From Montifringilla adamsi (lineage: Eukaryota > Chordata > Aves > Passeriformes > Passeridae): DNA of 64,000 nt. The stretch spans positions 1,331,673-1,395,672 of the forward strand of contig JAGGNK010000003.1 of assembly GCA_017590115.1 (NCBI GenBank). The letters are read 5' to 3'. The translations under genes and the position numbers were made by a program. The notes beneath the pieces were generated by a model that was given only the letters and a program-made list of their open reading frames with translations, was not told the DNA's origin and ran no database searches. The number at the start of each line of letters is the position of its first letter. Positions within the stretch are counted from its first letter, which is position 1. Of the stretch, positions 51,785 through 64,000 are shown in pieces.

Positions 51785-54700
51785 GTTTATATTGTTTGGT
51801 CATCCTCTGAATCTGGGTACTTGTACTTCATTAAGTCAATGAGAATTTTGCCATTGATTCCGGGGGGAACAAGATCAAGTTTTAATTCCATTTTCCTCTA
51901 ATCTATTGATGTCACATCAAATCTTCCTAAACTTTCCATTACTTTCATCACAGCTTTGTCGCAATTAGCTATGATTAGAAGTAAAAAAAATTCTCACTTA
52001 TGTCTTATGGGAGTTCAGTAATCCAAGCTCAACTGGTACTTTGGAACTATCATCACTTTGTTTTTATTTATTATCTCTGTCTGAACCCCTTTACAAGATA
52101 TTCTGGGCTTTTATTATCAAAATTTTAAAGAAAAAGTCAGATGCAGAAGAGTTACATGACTGATCCAAAGTTTCTGTGCAAGTCAGAAAATCAAATTGAA
52201 ACTGATTCACTGTATCACATTTTCTCTACTCTTTTGGATACAGGAATGTTTCTTGCATCTTTACACACACACTTTATGAATAAAATTCACAAGTAACACA
52301 CATACCAAATAAACTAAGTTAATTTACAATAATGTATTAATTGAACTGACCTCTGAGAATGGACTCCTTTTCCTGCCACCAAGTAAATTTTCCCTTGTGG
52401 CAGCAAGGAATTGTGACAGAAGAAAACTGTCTTCTAACCTCAGTTTACATAAAAATATAAAGGGCTGTATTACAATTTTCTGCACACAAATCTTTCATCT
52501 TTTGACTGAAAACATGTTTTCCATCTTGAAATTTAGAAAAGACGGAACATCTTGGGGCAGGATATCATGAAGTGCTTGAATTGCAGTGGAATCATTTTTC
52601 TTATCACCAGCTACAGAGTAAGTCAATTAATTGGCTACCAGCAGGTCCAATCATGCTAAATCCCTGTGTATTAATGGATTTGGAGTAAAGGGCCAGGAAT
52701 CACAGAAATTCAGAAAGAATGCCTTTTTTCCTGCTTCCTCAGTGATCAGTGTGGATTTAGCACCTAGGAAAATATCCTAGTTTGTCTCAAAGGGTAGCAT
52801 GGCACAAAATATGGGCAGCAAAAAATTCCTGGCTATTTTGAATGGAATATTATTTGCAGGAGAATTATGCAGCTTGAAGGTTTTTTCTTGTACTTTTGCT
52901 CTCAAATAGAGCCAATACAGCAAAAGATGTAATAAGCAGCATCCTCTTGGCAGTTCTGCCTACAGCTCACTTCATGATGACAAGCAGCAGCTGATAAATC
53001 TGTGGATGATAGCACTGAATTGGCTACCAGTACAGGCAGTAGCCATGGGATGCAACAAGTGGGAGCACAAAACACAAGCCCTGGGAAATGGGACTATGCT
53101 GTATGTGATAAATCCACTTCATATAAGAATTTTTAAATATGCATGTAACTAAATATTTTTCGGATCAGTTGTTCAGTATGGTCCAGTATTAGAGCATGTC
53201 ACAGATCCGTTGACTTTGTCTCCACCCAACACCTGAGCCAACAATGTTTGAATACCTGAACAGATAACCATTGACTTGATTTCTCCTAAAAGGTATTTGC
53301 TCCAGCTACAGTTCCTTAAATTTCTCTGGATGTGAGTTACTATCACCAGTATTTCAGTCATGCATCTAAATTTAAAAATAACAAGCCAAATGAACAAACA
53401 GCCTATACCAACCAACCAATGTGTGTAATGTGTGTTCCAATTCTTTCCAGGGCCAATGGAGAAGTGGTTTTCCCTCCTGTTTCTGCAATAGCTTGGTGAT
53501 TGGAAGCCTACCCCTTTTGAAATCTATCCTCTACGTCTTGTATTGAAAGACCTCCTCCTTGAAAAAAAAGGCCTTATCTACTATGTAAACCCTTACTTAG
53601 AATATTTGCTTTGATTTTTATTGAAGCGTGTCCATCACCAAGAATAAAATTCATTGAACTACAGACTAAGAGGCAAAGTATGACAAAGAAAGCAAAGAGT
53701 AGGAATTACAGACAAAAGAAGTTTGCCCATTAGGACACTGTCTGGAAAGGATCCTATTTCTGTACCTCCCATAAGGAGAGTTTGTTCAGTTTACATGAAA
53801 CAGTCTTGGAATTACCATATCATAAGCATGAAATTGGCTCCAAGCTTCTCATCACTGCACACCAAGGAACTTATGGGCAAAAAATAAAAGAAAAATAGTA
53901 GTCTCATTAAGAAAATATAGAATAAAGCAGTTACAACTACAAAACTCAGATGAATATAACTCTGCTGAAACCTTGGCATCAGTTTTAGGATCATCAAGTT
54001 TGGGTTTAAGCACAGAATGTAAAACAAAAAATTGCTAATTATGAGAGACATATAAACACAGATAGAGAGACAGGCTCTTGGTCCACCAAAGATCACATTT
54101 ATCTCCTTACATTATAGTTTTTCAGCTTATTTTGTTTGTTGCTTAGCTTTGCATGGGTAGCTGCCACAAAGAGATAAAAAACTGCACAAGGGAAGGAGAA
54201 GGAGAGGAAAGGAGCAGCACACTGATAAATGCAGTTTTGTGGAAGACAGTAAACCTTTATTTGGAAGTCTTGGAGTAGGAAGAAATGCAATGACTTACTG
54301 GAAAGGGAAATGTAAAGACTAGTTAGAGAAAAAATTCAAAGGGTTTGTAAACAATACAAATGCATTCCCAAGCCATTTCTGTGTAAGCTGCCTTTAACAC
54401 CTCACCATATTTTAGTTGCAGTGTCTTCCCATAACCATCCCCCTATAAAACTGCATCATCCAGCCTGATTGCACCTTCCTGCAGCTCAAGCATATAAGTA
54501 ATTTTTCTACTAATTTTTCAGTTTAGGGAGGACAACTCTCTCTGCTTTTTGGCACCAGAGTTTTCAGCAGAGGAACATTGTGACCATATCTCTTGATAGT
54601 CTTCACCTCTAGAGGCTGATCAGCCTCTTTTGGGGTTTCTTCATGGATCATGTTTCCCTGACCTTGTTCTTGCTCCACTCCTTTGGACATCCTCCAAAGG

Positions 54701-55494
54701 CCCTCAGTCATGTAGTGCCTGAAATGAGACAAAGAATGACAGCAAAAGCTTTATTAATTCCTGAGTGGAAAAATTTATTAATTAGAGGGATCACAGATGT
54801 TTAAATCATTAGATCCTTCTCTGAAACTGAAGGATATTTTAGGTTCACTCATTGCAGTTCGCGTAAGCAAATACAAAGACTGAATACAGAAAGCATTTTT
54901 ATGCATGCATATGTTCTGTCTGATGTGATATAGCTGCTCTATTTTATGTCTGAACTAAGGGGAGAAAACAGTTCTACTCCCAGCAAGCAAAATGGCACTG
55001 TGGGATTTTTTACCTGACAAATAGGAATTTAGTGAAACATTTTTTATCAGACTTTTAAAATGTTTAATTAATGTTACCAGCACAAAAACTCAGTATATTT
55101 GCATGAACTTTTCCAAATCTGAGTAGAACTACTAGTCTATAAAACCAGCTCAGCAGATCAATGGAGACCAGTTTGGGTCTGAAAGTAGATGTAAAGCAGC
55201 GGAGTCCTCTATCACTGCTGCCTGTTAACCTTTCCATCTGCTTTCTTTTGTTATCTATTTATTATTTAGATCACCTCTACAGTCTTTTCTATGGATTTCA
55301 GAAAAGTTTTTGTGACTTCTGCCTCCTTAGAGAGTTGTTGCTCCATGATTTTTCTTCACATGTTGTGACCCATTCAGCTTCTATAAAGTTATTATTTCGT
55401 TTCAGAGACAAAAATTTTCTGATTTGCCAATTTCTATGAAAACAAAACATGAAAACCTTTCCTAAGCTGATTGCCTATCCTTTGTGTGCAAAGT
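51785..55494. other. Noncoding AT-rich sequence
   Basis: No gene recognised. Small features: a CA run near 52262-52271 and a duplicated aatgtgtgt at about 53417-53436. Minus frames of 94 and 80 codons (53812-54096, 53173-53415) are hydrophobic or mixed and match nothing I know. Confidence 0.65.
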
Positions 55495-55532
55495 GGGGGC
55501 ATGGGGGAGGGCAAGGCTGGGGAGGGGCTGGG
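55495..55532 (+). other. G-quadruplex motif (six G-tracts)
   Basis: G runs at 55495-55499, 55503-55507, 55509-55511, 55519-55522, 55524-55527 and 55530-55532 have loops of 3, 1, 7, 1 and 2 bases, which meets the G3+N1-7 rule. The flanks are AT-rich and no promoter or gene is identified nearby. Confidence 0.85.
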
Positions 55533-58500
55533 AAGTACCTTACTTATGTATCATTACTTCATATATCAAACCGCATTCATTTTAGTATAGTAACATTGTC
55601 ACTGTCACCGATTAGAGAGTGGATATTTAAAATTAAAGAACAAAAATTAATGCTGGTCCAAATCACCTTGAAATAAAGCTTTCTTGAACTGACCACACTT
55701 CTAGCAGTACAGTTGTCCCTGCTTAACTCACTTTAGAAGGTATTGAGTCCAGTTAAAATACTTTCATCTAAATTCAAATTACGGTTCTCACTGCTGGAGA
55801 ACTTTGAAGTGTGTATCCATCTCACATCAGGATTGCACTCAATCCTCAGTATATGCTTGAGTCAGAGTTTGCTGCAGCTGTTTAAACTGAGGCTCAGTCC
55901 TTGCCTTTTGCTTCACAAAATAACAATGTGAAAATTTAGAGGCTAAAACAAAGCCCATGGAATTTTAATAGTAAATTTTCTCTTGACATCTTTGCCTTGA
56001 TAATCCTTTATGCACCAAAATATTGTCCTCAAAAGGTGGAACGATAGTGATAACTGATAAACAATTTTTCCAGATGTCAATTTTCTTATTTCCAATATAC
56101 ATCTGCTAGCATTCCAGACACTATCAAATCTGCTGTTTTCCAGTGTGACAGCATTAAGTGTTAAAAGTGGGAATAAAGGAAGCAGTCTTGCTCCTATAAC
56201 AAAAGTTATAGAAAGTTCCAAAGGGCAGATATAATCAATGAGGTCTTTGAGGGACTGATGTTAGAAAACATGTGTTAGAAGACATGTGGCTCCTCTTGAA
56301 GTTGAACTCACACTATTGCAATATACTGGTTTTTTATATCCTCTGAAATTCAGGAGAAGTCTTCTAAGTATTGAATTGAAAATTATTTCTCAGAGAGTAG
56401 AAAACAAAACAGTATACTTGTTCCCACAATTAAATGAGGATTTTTCTCTATTCATCATGTGTATGTCTGATATGTGACAATGTGTCTGAACATGAGCCAT
56501 AAAATTTTGGGTCCTTTAAGAAAAAGCTTTAATAGCCAAAAAAATTGGATATCCTTAAGGATTATTACCTCCTTTTTCTTTGGGTTTTTTTTACCCTTAT
56601 TCCTAGCTGACATGAAGAAAAAAAAATGTATATCATACTTAATAGCAAAAAAAGAGAGAAAAAGGTTTAAAATATTCTTGTGGACCAGGTTTGTTGCTCA
56701 TCTCCAGAGTGGGTAGGTTCTTCCACACTCACAGACCAATTATTCCTGCAGTTTCCAGCCCTCAGCTGGATGACAGTCTCTCCCAGTGACTGAGATCTCA
56801 AGGTACAGTCCAAGTTTGGTTGATCCTTGGTTTCCTTCACCATTAACCCATTCAGTGGTGGTGGCTTTGAAATGTGTACCGCTGAACTTCAGGGAAATGG
56901 GAGAGATCAGCAGACTCAATGCACTTGACAGCCTATTCTAATCAGAAAGTTGAAACCAAGTCTTGTCAACAAATTCAAATGTCTGCAAATTGCTGTCTAA
57001 CAACATATAAATAAATATAAATAACTGATTTTTTCAGGCCCTCCAGTAAATCATTGTCTTGCCTTAATTTATTTGCACCCTACTTTTCAGACTTCTCTTG
57101 ATTAACATCGTCACAGATAGAAATTAAAAGCAATTGCTGGCAGAAGAGAAAATAAAAAATTAATCTGAGCCCCTCAAAACACAGAATCTTGAAATTTTAT
57201 ATCTGCAAGGTATGGCTGGTACTTGTGCAGTGCTTAATCCAGTCAAAATAAGACAATCTCCTGAAAGTTTACTACCCTTAAATGTTCTTTAAGGGTATGA
57301 GGTTTATTACATTAAGAGGCAGAAGAGGTGGAGATTAAATGAGGTATACAGTCTCCTGAGTCTCTGGAGTCCAAGGGAAATGTCCTCATCCCATCAACCA
57401 CCACCAGCAAAATACACCCACACAGAAAAAGAGGCTTTTTCTTCTTGAGGTAAATATAGATGAAGTTTTCTCTTCATTGTTCAAAATGTGTGGGATTTTA
57501 TATTAAAAGCTAGACAAGCTCAATACCTGACTGAAATAACCTTAGGGAAGGTTACATATTGAGGGCTGAATTCAGGATGCTCTGTGAAAGTACATCTGTT
57601 TTATATGAGACACACAATCTGTCTCATTCCAACCTGCATTTCTGGGTCACTTGAGACATTTAAACTGCACTTATAATTAACAGCTATTTTTAAACAACGA
57701 AAAAATAGAGCACTGGTAAGGTACAAAAGCATTAAAATTGCCCCAGTTTTGCTTTTCAATAGGACACACCACTGCAATATGCTTCAAGATCAAAGAGAGC
57801 TCAGAAAAAAGAGACAGGCTGATCAGTGGGGATAAATTGTTCCCATTATGATGGTATAAGAATAGGGTTCTTTCAATTGAAACAATTTAATAACCTCATT
57901 CATTACATTCGTGTCCACTTGGTTTTATCTGAACAGTTTTTGCATAACTGGGGAGCAAGTTCAATTGAGTTTATTCTCTAGAAATTAAGATGTGCGGGAT
58001 TTGACATTCAGAAATTAAGCACTAATAGTCAGCAAAGCAGTTGTCTTGAGATTCCCCCTGGATATAGCTGGATCTGCCTACCACTAATTATGTCAAATGC
58101 AAATGTATTCTCTAAAAGACACATCAAAAAATTTAATTAGCTCATTTCCAGGCAGCTAAGGTTATACTGGAGCAATGACAGCTATCAGAGCGCAATCTTT
58201 TCTCTGTTTATATCACCATTTTCATAAAAGCAGAAGATGGGCAAGTGCAACAGTGCTGTTTGTAAACTTTTTTTTCCACCATCAACAGCAGAAGCAGTTT
58301 TAATGAAGAGACTTTTACAATCCTAACAAACAAGTAGTATCTCCACAGTGACTTTTCAGCTACATTTTTATAAGAAAGAGTCATTGATAGATTTCTCTCT
58401 TCCTCTAGTATATTGACTTAGCAGCAGACACTTATGTTTCAAAAAGAAGAATTCCCCAGCAGACACATTGGTGGAGGAAGACTAAATTTGCCAGATCTCA

Positions 58501-59397
58501 GCTGCACGGTATTGTGCGAAGCATGGGGTGAAGTGCTGTGTGGCTTGACATACAGTGTGGATGTTAAGAACAAATCTGCACAAATGCTTCTGAAAAGAAC
58601 CAAATCCAGGGATTGCAGACCATGTATAAAGCCCACCATACCCATTTCTGCCTGCTAGTCTCACTGGTAAGGGGAGCATAGGCAGGAGCATTTAAAAGAC
58701 ATTTCCCAGTGCACTGGGATCCTTCCCTGTTTTCTTGTCATTGCCAAACCAGCAAAGAGTAAAGGATTGTTGAAGCATTCATTGGGTGGCAACTGCATAA
58801 TAGCAGCATTTCTTCCCTTTCCCTCTGCCCACTTCTTTTTTATCAGAAGACAAAGTGTAAAAACTGTGAAGTTATTCTTGCCTCAGTGAAAGCTTTTTAA
58901 TAGATGGCTTTTCCAGAAGCATCGATTCTTCTCCTACTTAGCTATTTCCCAAAATGGCATTTGCAGTATAAAGCCATACATGGATCTAATATTGAGGAAA
59001 GGGGATAGACTTGTACAAATCACTGGAAAGATAAATATGTCATATAGATCAATAAATAAAACCTAGTTCCAAAAAAATCAAGTTCCAGCATTCCAGGCCA
59101 ATTAAGATGTTATTTACTGCTAACATGATTGCTAGTTTGATGTTCTCCTTATTCATTTTTACACTACAGGCATTTGTTTTGTTGAAAGATATATAACTGA
59201 TTTGTAAATAGAAAATGATATAAATAGATTTTATGTCTCATAAAACTGTTAATCCATGCTCCATATTAAATATATGCTGTACTATTTTTTTGTACTTAGA
59301 CACAGCTCTAGTATAATTAAAATAAAGTATGCTGGCTTTATTTTTTCAGTAAGTCATTTCCTAGCATAGAGCTCAAATAACAGTGCAACTGCAGCAT
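55533..59397. other. Noncoding sequence
   Basis: No gene seen. A 14-bp direct repeat with one mismatch (ttagaaaacatgtg/ttagaagacatgtg) lies at 56261-56288. A perfect 10-bp hairpin with a 5-base loop is at 57273-57297 (arms tacccttaaa and tttaagggta). A stop-poor patch at 58434-58691 is open in three frames on both strands without a recognisable product. Confidence 0.65.
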
Positions 59398-59430
59398 GAA
59401 ATGTGGTTATAATAGCCTGAACCACATTTC
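59398..59430. repeat. Perfect 11-bp inverted repeat
   Basis: The arms gaaatgtggtt (59398-59408) and aaccacatttc (59420-59430) are exact reverse complements around an 11-base spacer. Each arm contains AACCACA, the RUNX consensus, giving two divergent sites. Binding is not shown. Confidence 0.85.
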
Positions 59431-61954
59431 TTGAAACTAAAACATGGGAGATAATAGTGTGAAGGCACAAATTAAATGCAAATACAACAGATTTCCCATT
59501 GTCGCTAATCCCTGGATTAGATTTCAGTGAGAAAATTAGCTGTAATATTTAATTTCTTTGTATTGTAATCATTGACATATTATCAGTTCCATTTTCAGAG
59601 TTTGTATAGGAATTATTGCACAGGACATTGAGAAAGCCACACATTCACCTTTTACACCCTGAGTGGACCTATTCTGTCATAAACAATATTTAACAGCATG
59701 TAGCATCTAACACAGAGACAATTAGAAAGGCAGCTATGATTTTTTAAAAGGGTTGCTATACACATTTGGTTGCTACTTCCTGACGTTTTAGATGTATACT
59801 ATCTTCTGCACTGTCTTAAGCTGAACAATAGATAACGCTAGTGCAACAGCCTTTTAAAATTAATCATTTTATAAGCTTAATAAGAGCACATATATAAAAA
59901 TCTAGCAGAATTTAATATATTAATCAAGTTTATAAATTAGTATACATATGGAATATATTTCTTTAAGCATGAAGCATTCACATCGTTTTAATAAAATAAA
60001 TGTAAAATAAGTCAGGCAAATAGATGCACACTTTATACATGGGCAGCACTTCTGTAAAACATCAAAATGTTTAAGAAAGTTTGTCCTGTTTCTTTGAGAC
60101 GTCATTTAGAAAAACATGCATTAATAAGTACTTACAGCATTACAGTACCATGTGATCTGATAACTTTGTAGCATACCTTGCATCTGTGAGTGGTTCAATG
60201 CTGGAATATATACCCAAGACAACTGGACAAATCACTTTTAAGACAGCCCTGTGTCACAAATCTATGTACTACCATTCGAAGGGGCAATTTTTTCCCTATA
60301 TTTGAAAGGCCTAATTTTTTGGCCTGTCAAATGGAATCACACACAAAAAAAAAAAAAATCAAACCAAAACAAAAAAGCATACTACAAGTCACACTTATTT
60401 TAACAGAATTAATCACTATTTGATTTTGTCTGGTTCTTGGGGTTTTCTTTTTGTGTCGTGGTTACCTCTGTGAAGTACCTATCTATGAAATATTGAAACC
60501 TGAGTTTCAATTTGATCTGTTGCTCAAGCTCTAACACATAGACTCAGTTCCCATGTTAGTAGGCCACAGGTGAATCTTGTAAATACATTTTGTCTTCAGC
60601 TGAGCTAGTGTCAAAGCACATGAAGTACTGCAAGGACTTGTCAGACTGAAGACAACACGCTTACAAACAATTTGTAGGAAATCTTTCTACTCCCCTTTTC
60701 TCTCCCCTCTCTGGGAATGCTAAAGATCATAGGTCATTAGGAGGCTACTAAATTACCCATTTTCATATTTCCACTGGCAGAGAAGAAGGAATTTAGTATA
60801 AAACCACTGAAGTCAATATGTGCCTGCTTTGGTGTGATCAGAGCACTTGAGACATCTGCCTCAGTTCATCTGATTATTTAGTAGGAACTTCTGTAACTGG
60901 GCAGTGAATGGTAGATCCTAGATCCCCTTGCACTTCCTGTTGACACTGCTCACATCATACCTTCTTCAGGTGCACAGGAATAGATACCTTCCCAACTTTA
61001 GATTTGGTCCCAGAGAACAAAATTTGTCAATGAGCAATGGCACAATGTGACTGTGATTACAGGCTTTGAATGACTATAAGATGGGAGCAATGTCAAGTAA
61101 ATGTCCACACTCTCTTATGTTTAAATTTTTACTTTGAAGATATTGTGGATTTCACAATGCAAAAATACATGTTTCAAGTGCAAGACTTTTAGTTTTGCAA
61201 TTCATCTGTATAGAACAGCTAACACTATCATCTGAGGTATGTAGGTGACACACAGAATGATAAATGAAAGCTACTCCTGGAACATCAAGAACTAGCATTC
61301 AGGACATTGAAGTTATTATTTGTTGCTCAAGTGATTGCTAGCTAGGGCTTCTGTCTGACTTGCAAACCTACTGCAAACCTTCCCAAGAAAATCACTGTAT
61401 CAGTCATGCCATTATAATTCAGATGAAGAAAATTCCCAACAGAGGGATGAAAGCATGTGAATCCTGCACTCGGTGAAAGCAGAAATACTAGTTTAGTTGA
61501 AGAAAATGTCTGTGACCAAACAAACAGGGTGTTCCCCTCCCTGAGGAAATGTATCTCAGCAGTCTCAATGCCAGCTAAGGTGACAAAGGCTTTGGTCTAG
61601 CTCAGAAATGTGTGACTCAATCTCCTTGTCAGTGTGCTGTCAAAAGCTTCTCACACACCAGGATGACTTTGATGATAGAAATCTATTAAAGCACAACATG
61701 GAAGCCTCAGTTTTGCTCCTCCACCCAATTCCATTTCTGACAGTTCTTGCAGGGCTGACCCCACTCCAGGACTGCCACGTGGATTGCCCCCACTGCAGAT
61801 CACCCAAAAGCAGTTGATGGCAGAGGAGGGTTTGTACTAGGCATCACTGCATCTCAGAGAAGTTTCCTTAACATTTGTCTGCACATTTTGTGTCAACTGA
61901 GGTGTTGATCTTTTCCAAGTTCCAGCTTCCAGGTTCTCATGGTAGACTCCTATG
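59431..61954. other. Noncoding AT-rich sequence
   Basis: No gene recognised. An A14 run lies at 60345-60358 followed by AAAC-type units. The part at 59440-60150 is AT-rich with few simple repeats. Confidence 0.65.
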
Positions 61955-61996
61955 CTTCTTCTTCTTCTTCTTCTTCTTCTTCTTCTTCTTTCTTCT
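61955..61996. repeat. (CTT)n microsatellite
   Basis: Twelve or so CTT units, the last ones slightly imperfect. The complementary strand is a GAA repeat. Likely length-polymorphic. Confidence 0.92.
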
Positions 61997-62680
61997 ACTC
62001 ACCCACCTCTTCTTTCTGTAGTGTAGAATCCACTGTGCTCTTTTTTTTGTATTTTATAGGGTGGTTTCAACAGGTTCCAACAGCCTGTTGTGGAAGGTTG
62101 TGTTCATAAACTTTTTTTTATTCAGTGGTAATCACACATTATTTCTGCTGCCTGTGCTTGGTGCAACTGGTTTCAGTAGTATGGGGAGTTAGGTATCCTT
62201 TTATCCCATCCTTTTAAAAATAAGCAGATCCTCATGCCTGTGAAGGAGCAAGATTTTTTGTGAATTCAAGCTTAATCTTGCATTTTACAGCAACTGATAT
62301 CATGAGGCTGAAACTAGTCTTTTTGTTGAATTGTGCTTGACTTGGCTGAAAAGAGGAAGAGAAAGTAAAGGGACCATGGGCAAAATTAGTGATCCAGAAA
62401 TTATTCAGAAACAAATGGGAGAATACCTGGCAATTGGCATTGATATTAATAAGTCAATGGGATAGGAAAGAACCTGCCACATGTGTCATTTGAATATACC
62501 TGACCACCGTGAGATATGGTGCAGAGTTTCTTGCTCTGCTGTTAGGTTCACAATCCCATCCATTCCCTTAGAAATCAGCTGCAATTAAATAATGAGTTCA
62601 AACTTACTTGGACATGTGCACAACCTTTCCATGACCAAAAAAAAAAGCTCTGTTTCTTGGAAGACAGGATAAAAAAGATT
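61997..62680. other. Noncoding sequence
   Basis: No gene seen. A10 near 62638-62646 precedes the poly(A)-linked duplication that follows. Confidence 0.65.
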
Positions 62681-62753
62681 AAAAAAAAAAAAAAAAAAAA
62701 GGCTAATATTCCTGAAATGTCTTAATTTTTAAGCTTTTTTTTTGGAAAAAAAG

Positions 62754-62790
<37 letters not shown>

Positions 62791-62818
62791 TAATCTTCCT
62801 GTAATGTCTTAATTTTTA
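62681..62818. repeat. Duplicated poly(A)-linked unit
   Basis: An A20 run (62681-62700) is followed by a 31-bp segment beginning ggctaat. After a T-run and a long A-run (A34 at 62754-62787) the 31-bp segment recurs at 62788 with two mismatches. Period 87 bp. The T-run at about 62735-62743 could pair with the adjacent A-run. The structure suggests slippage or unequal exchange between A-tracts. Confidence 0.9.
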
Positions 62819-64000
62819 TATGCATCTCTGGGAGTAATAGAGGAAGGCTACATGTCCAGCTCTTACAGAGATTATTATATCAACCAGACTCAACTTCACA
62901 GGCTGGAGAGCCTGTGTTAAGAGTCTTTGAATGAAATTTTGGACTCACGGCAAATAACTGTGTCATCATGTCCCTAAACATCAAGGAAAACCAACCTAAG
63001 TCACTTGGCATTATATAAAAGACTAGATGAAAGAAAACATTTGATATTTTTGTGCAATTTCTCCACTTTTTCTTCATAATGTTTTACTTCTCCCTATCAA
63101 AGGTCAGAAGTAATTAAAACAAAGATTGTTGATATTATTAGTCATGGTACCACACAGATGTGGGCTTGCATCTCATTACCCTGATACATAACTCTGATTA
63201 GTGTGAGGGAATTTGGCGTTAAGATTGTCACCAACTTAGGGACAGAAACTGTGAATATAGATGTCTTCTTCACTATGCAGTATCAGCTTTGATGTTGCAC
63301 GTGTTCAGATTTGAGTTATTTCTCTATGATATTTAATGTTTTTAAATTATAATTTGAATACTTGTCTACCTAAGTCTAAATTATGCTGTCTCAATAATTT
63401 CGCTTGCCATTAACATTATTCTTTTAATTCAGCCGTGGCACTGCAAAACATTCACAAGCCTTCTCTGAAGGGGAAAAGGCTTAACAAGGACAACAATTTC
63501 CCTAGAGAGGTAGAGCACACTTATGCATCTTTCTACTGATCATGCTCCCTGTCTGACCATGCCTCCTTAAAATGGAAGTGTTTTTCTGGGACTAGAATAA
63601 AAAACACCTAACCCAGCAGTGCAGAGGTATATGGACTAAAAGACCGGCTGCTCCTATAGGCACAGGATTCAAATAATAATATTCTCTCATATTTTAGAGC
63701 TTTGAGATGTCCAAACTTCAGTAAACTTCAGTGTGGGCTGAAGGATAGCCAAGATAGTTCTCAGTAAAATAATTAACTTCTCACCCACAGCTCATTTGTA
63801 GGGACTTTGCACTAGACAGGCGTGCAGGAAGCAATAGTCAAAGGTTGTCTGCACCCAAGCTTAGACCCTTTCAAGTCTGTGTATCTCAAAGACCTGTTAG
63901 AAAGTCCTGTAAATTAGATGTGCATGTTACTTGCTGGGGCAAAACAAGTCCTTTTAGAAAAGAGAAAAATGAAACAACTCCTGGGCAAAAAGTTGAACCT
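62819..64000. other. Noncoding AT-rich sequence
   Basis: No gene or recognisable repeat to the end of the window. A 65-codon minus frame at 62880-63077 has no domain. Confidence 0.65.

Noticed and set aside
51348..51803. 151-codon minus frame
   Set aside because: It spans the block of N bases and is an artefact.
1..64000. CRISPR arrays, operons, prokaryotic promoters, tRNA or rRNA genes
   Set aside because: Composition and the CR1 fragment indicate a vertebrate nuclear genome. No spaced direct-repeat array, no tRNA B-box and no rRNA sequence were seen by eye.

Overview
This window looks like nuclear DNA of a vertebrate, most likely a bird. The base composition is AT-rich and CpG is scarce. 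Homopolymer A/T runs and short microsatellites are frequent, and no bacterial-type gene organisation is present. The one interspersed repeat I recognise is a CR1 LINE 3' end at 35888-35942. CR1 is the dominant interspersed repeat of birds and other sauropsids, and the low repeat density favours a bird over a crocodile or turtle. This assignment is inference; I cannot name the species or chromosome.

I find no confident protein-coding exon, tRNA, rRNA or other RNA gene. All open frames are short (at most about 133 codons). They lie on both strands, often overlap in several frames, and show no recognisable domain. This is about what chance gives in 64 kb. The window therefore reads as an intergenic (gene-desert) or long-intron segment. 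Two places are less ordinary. One is a CpG-rich open frame on the minus strand at 46153-46467. The other is a stop-poor minus-strand block at 39041-39628 next to a GC-rich, G-tract-rich segment. Both could be decayed coding or retroelement sequence, but neither is identified.

Layout: 1-24.2 kb is plain AT-rich noncoding DNA with small repeats and a long A-rich tract at 11.5 kb. 24.2-25.7 kb is a more complex block with a G-quadruplex motif, homeodomain-type TTAATTA sequence and a palindromic E-box, and is a candidate regulatory element. 25.7-35.2 kb is plain. 35.2-35.95 kb carries a three-copy 77-bp minisatellite and, about 450 bp further on, the CR1 fragment. 38.9-39.6 kb is the GC-rich (GGGAA)n segment and the stop-poor block. 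43.1-43.4 kb has a 121-bp pyrimidine tract and a 19-bp tandem repeat. 46.1-47.0 kb holds the CpG-rich open frame between poly(T) and poly(A) runs. A 13-bp perfect hairpin sits at 48720-48750. A 372-base assembly gap inside a TA microsatellite is at 51.4-51.8 kb. Another G-quadruplex motif is at 55.5 kb, a (CTT)n microsatellite at 62.0 kb, and a duplicated poly(A)-linked unit at 62.7 kb. No set of genes acting together can be described here.
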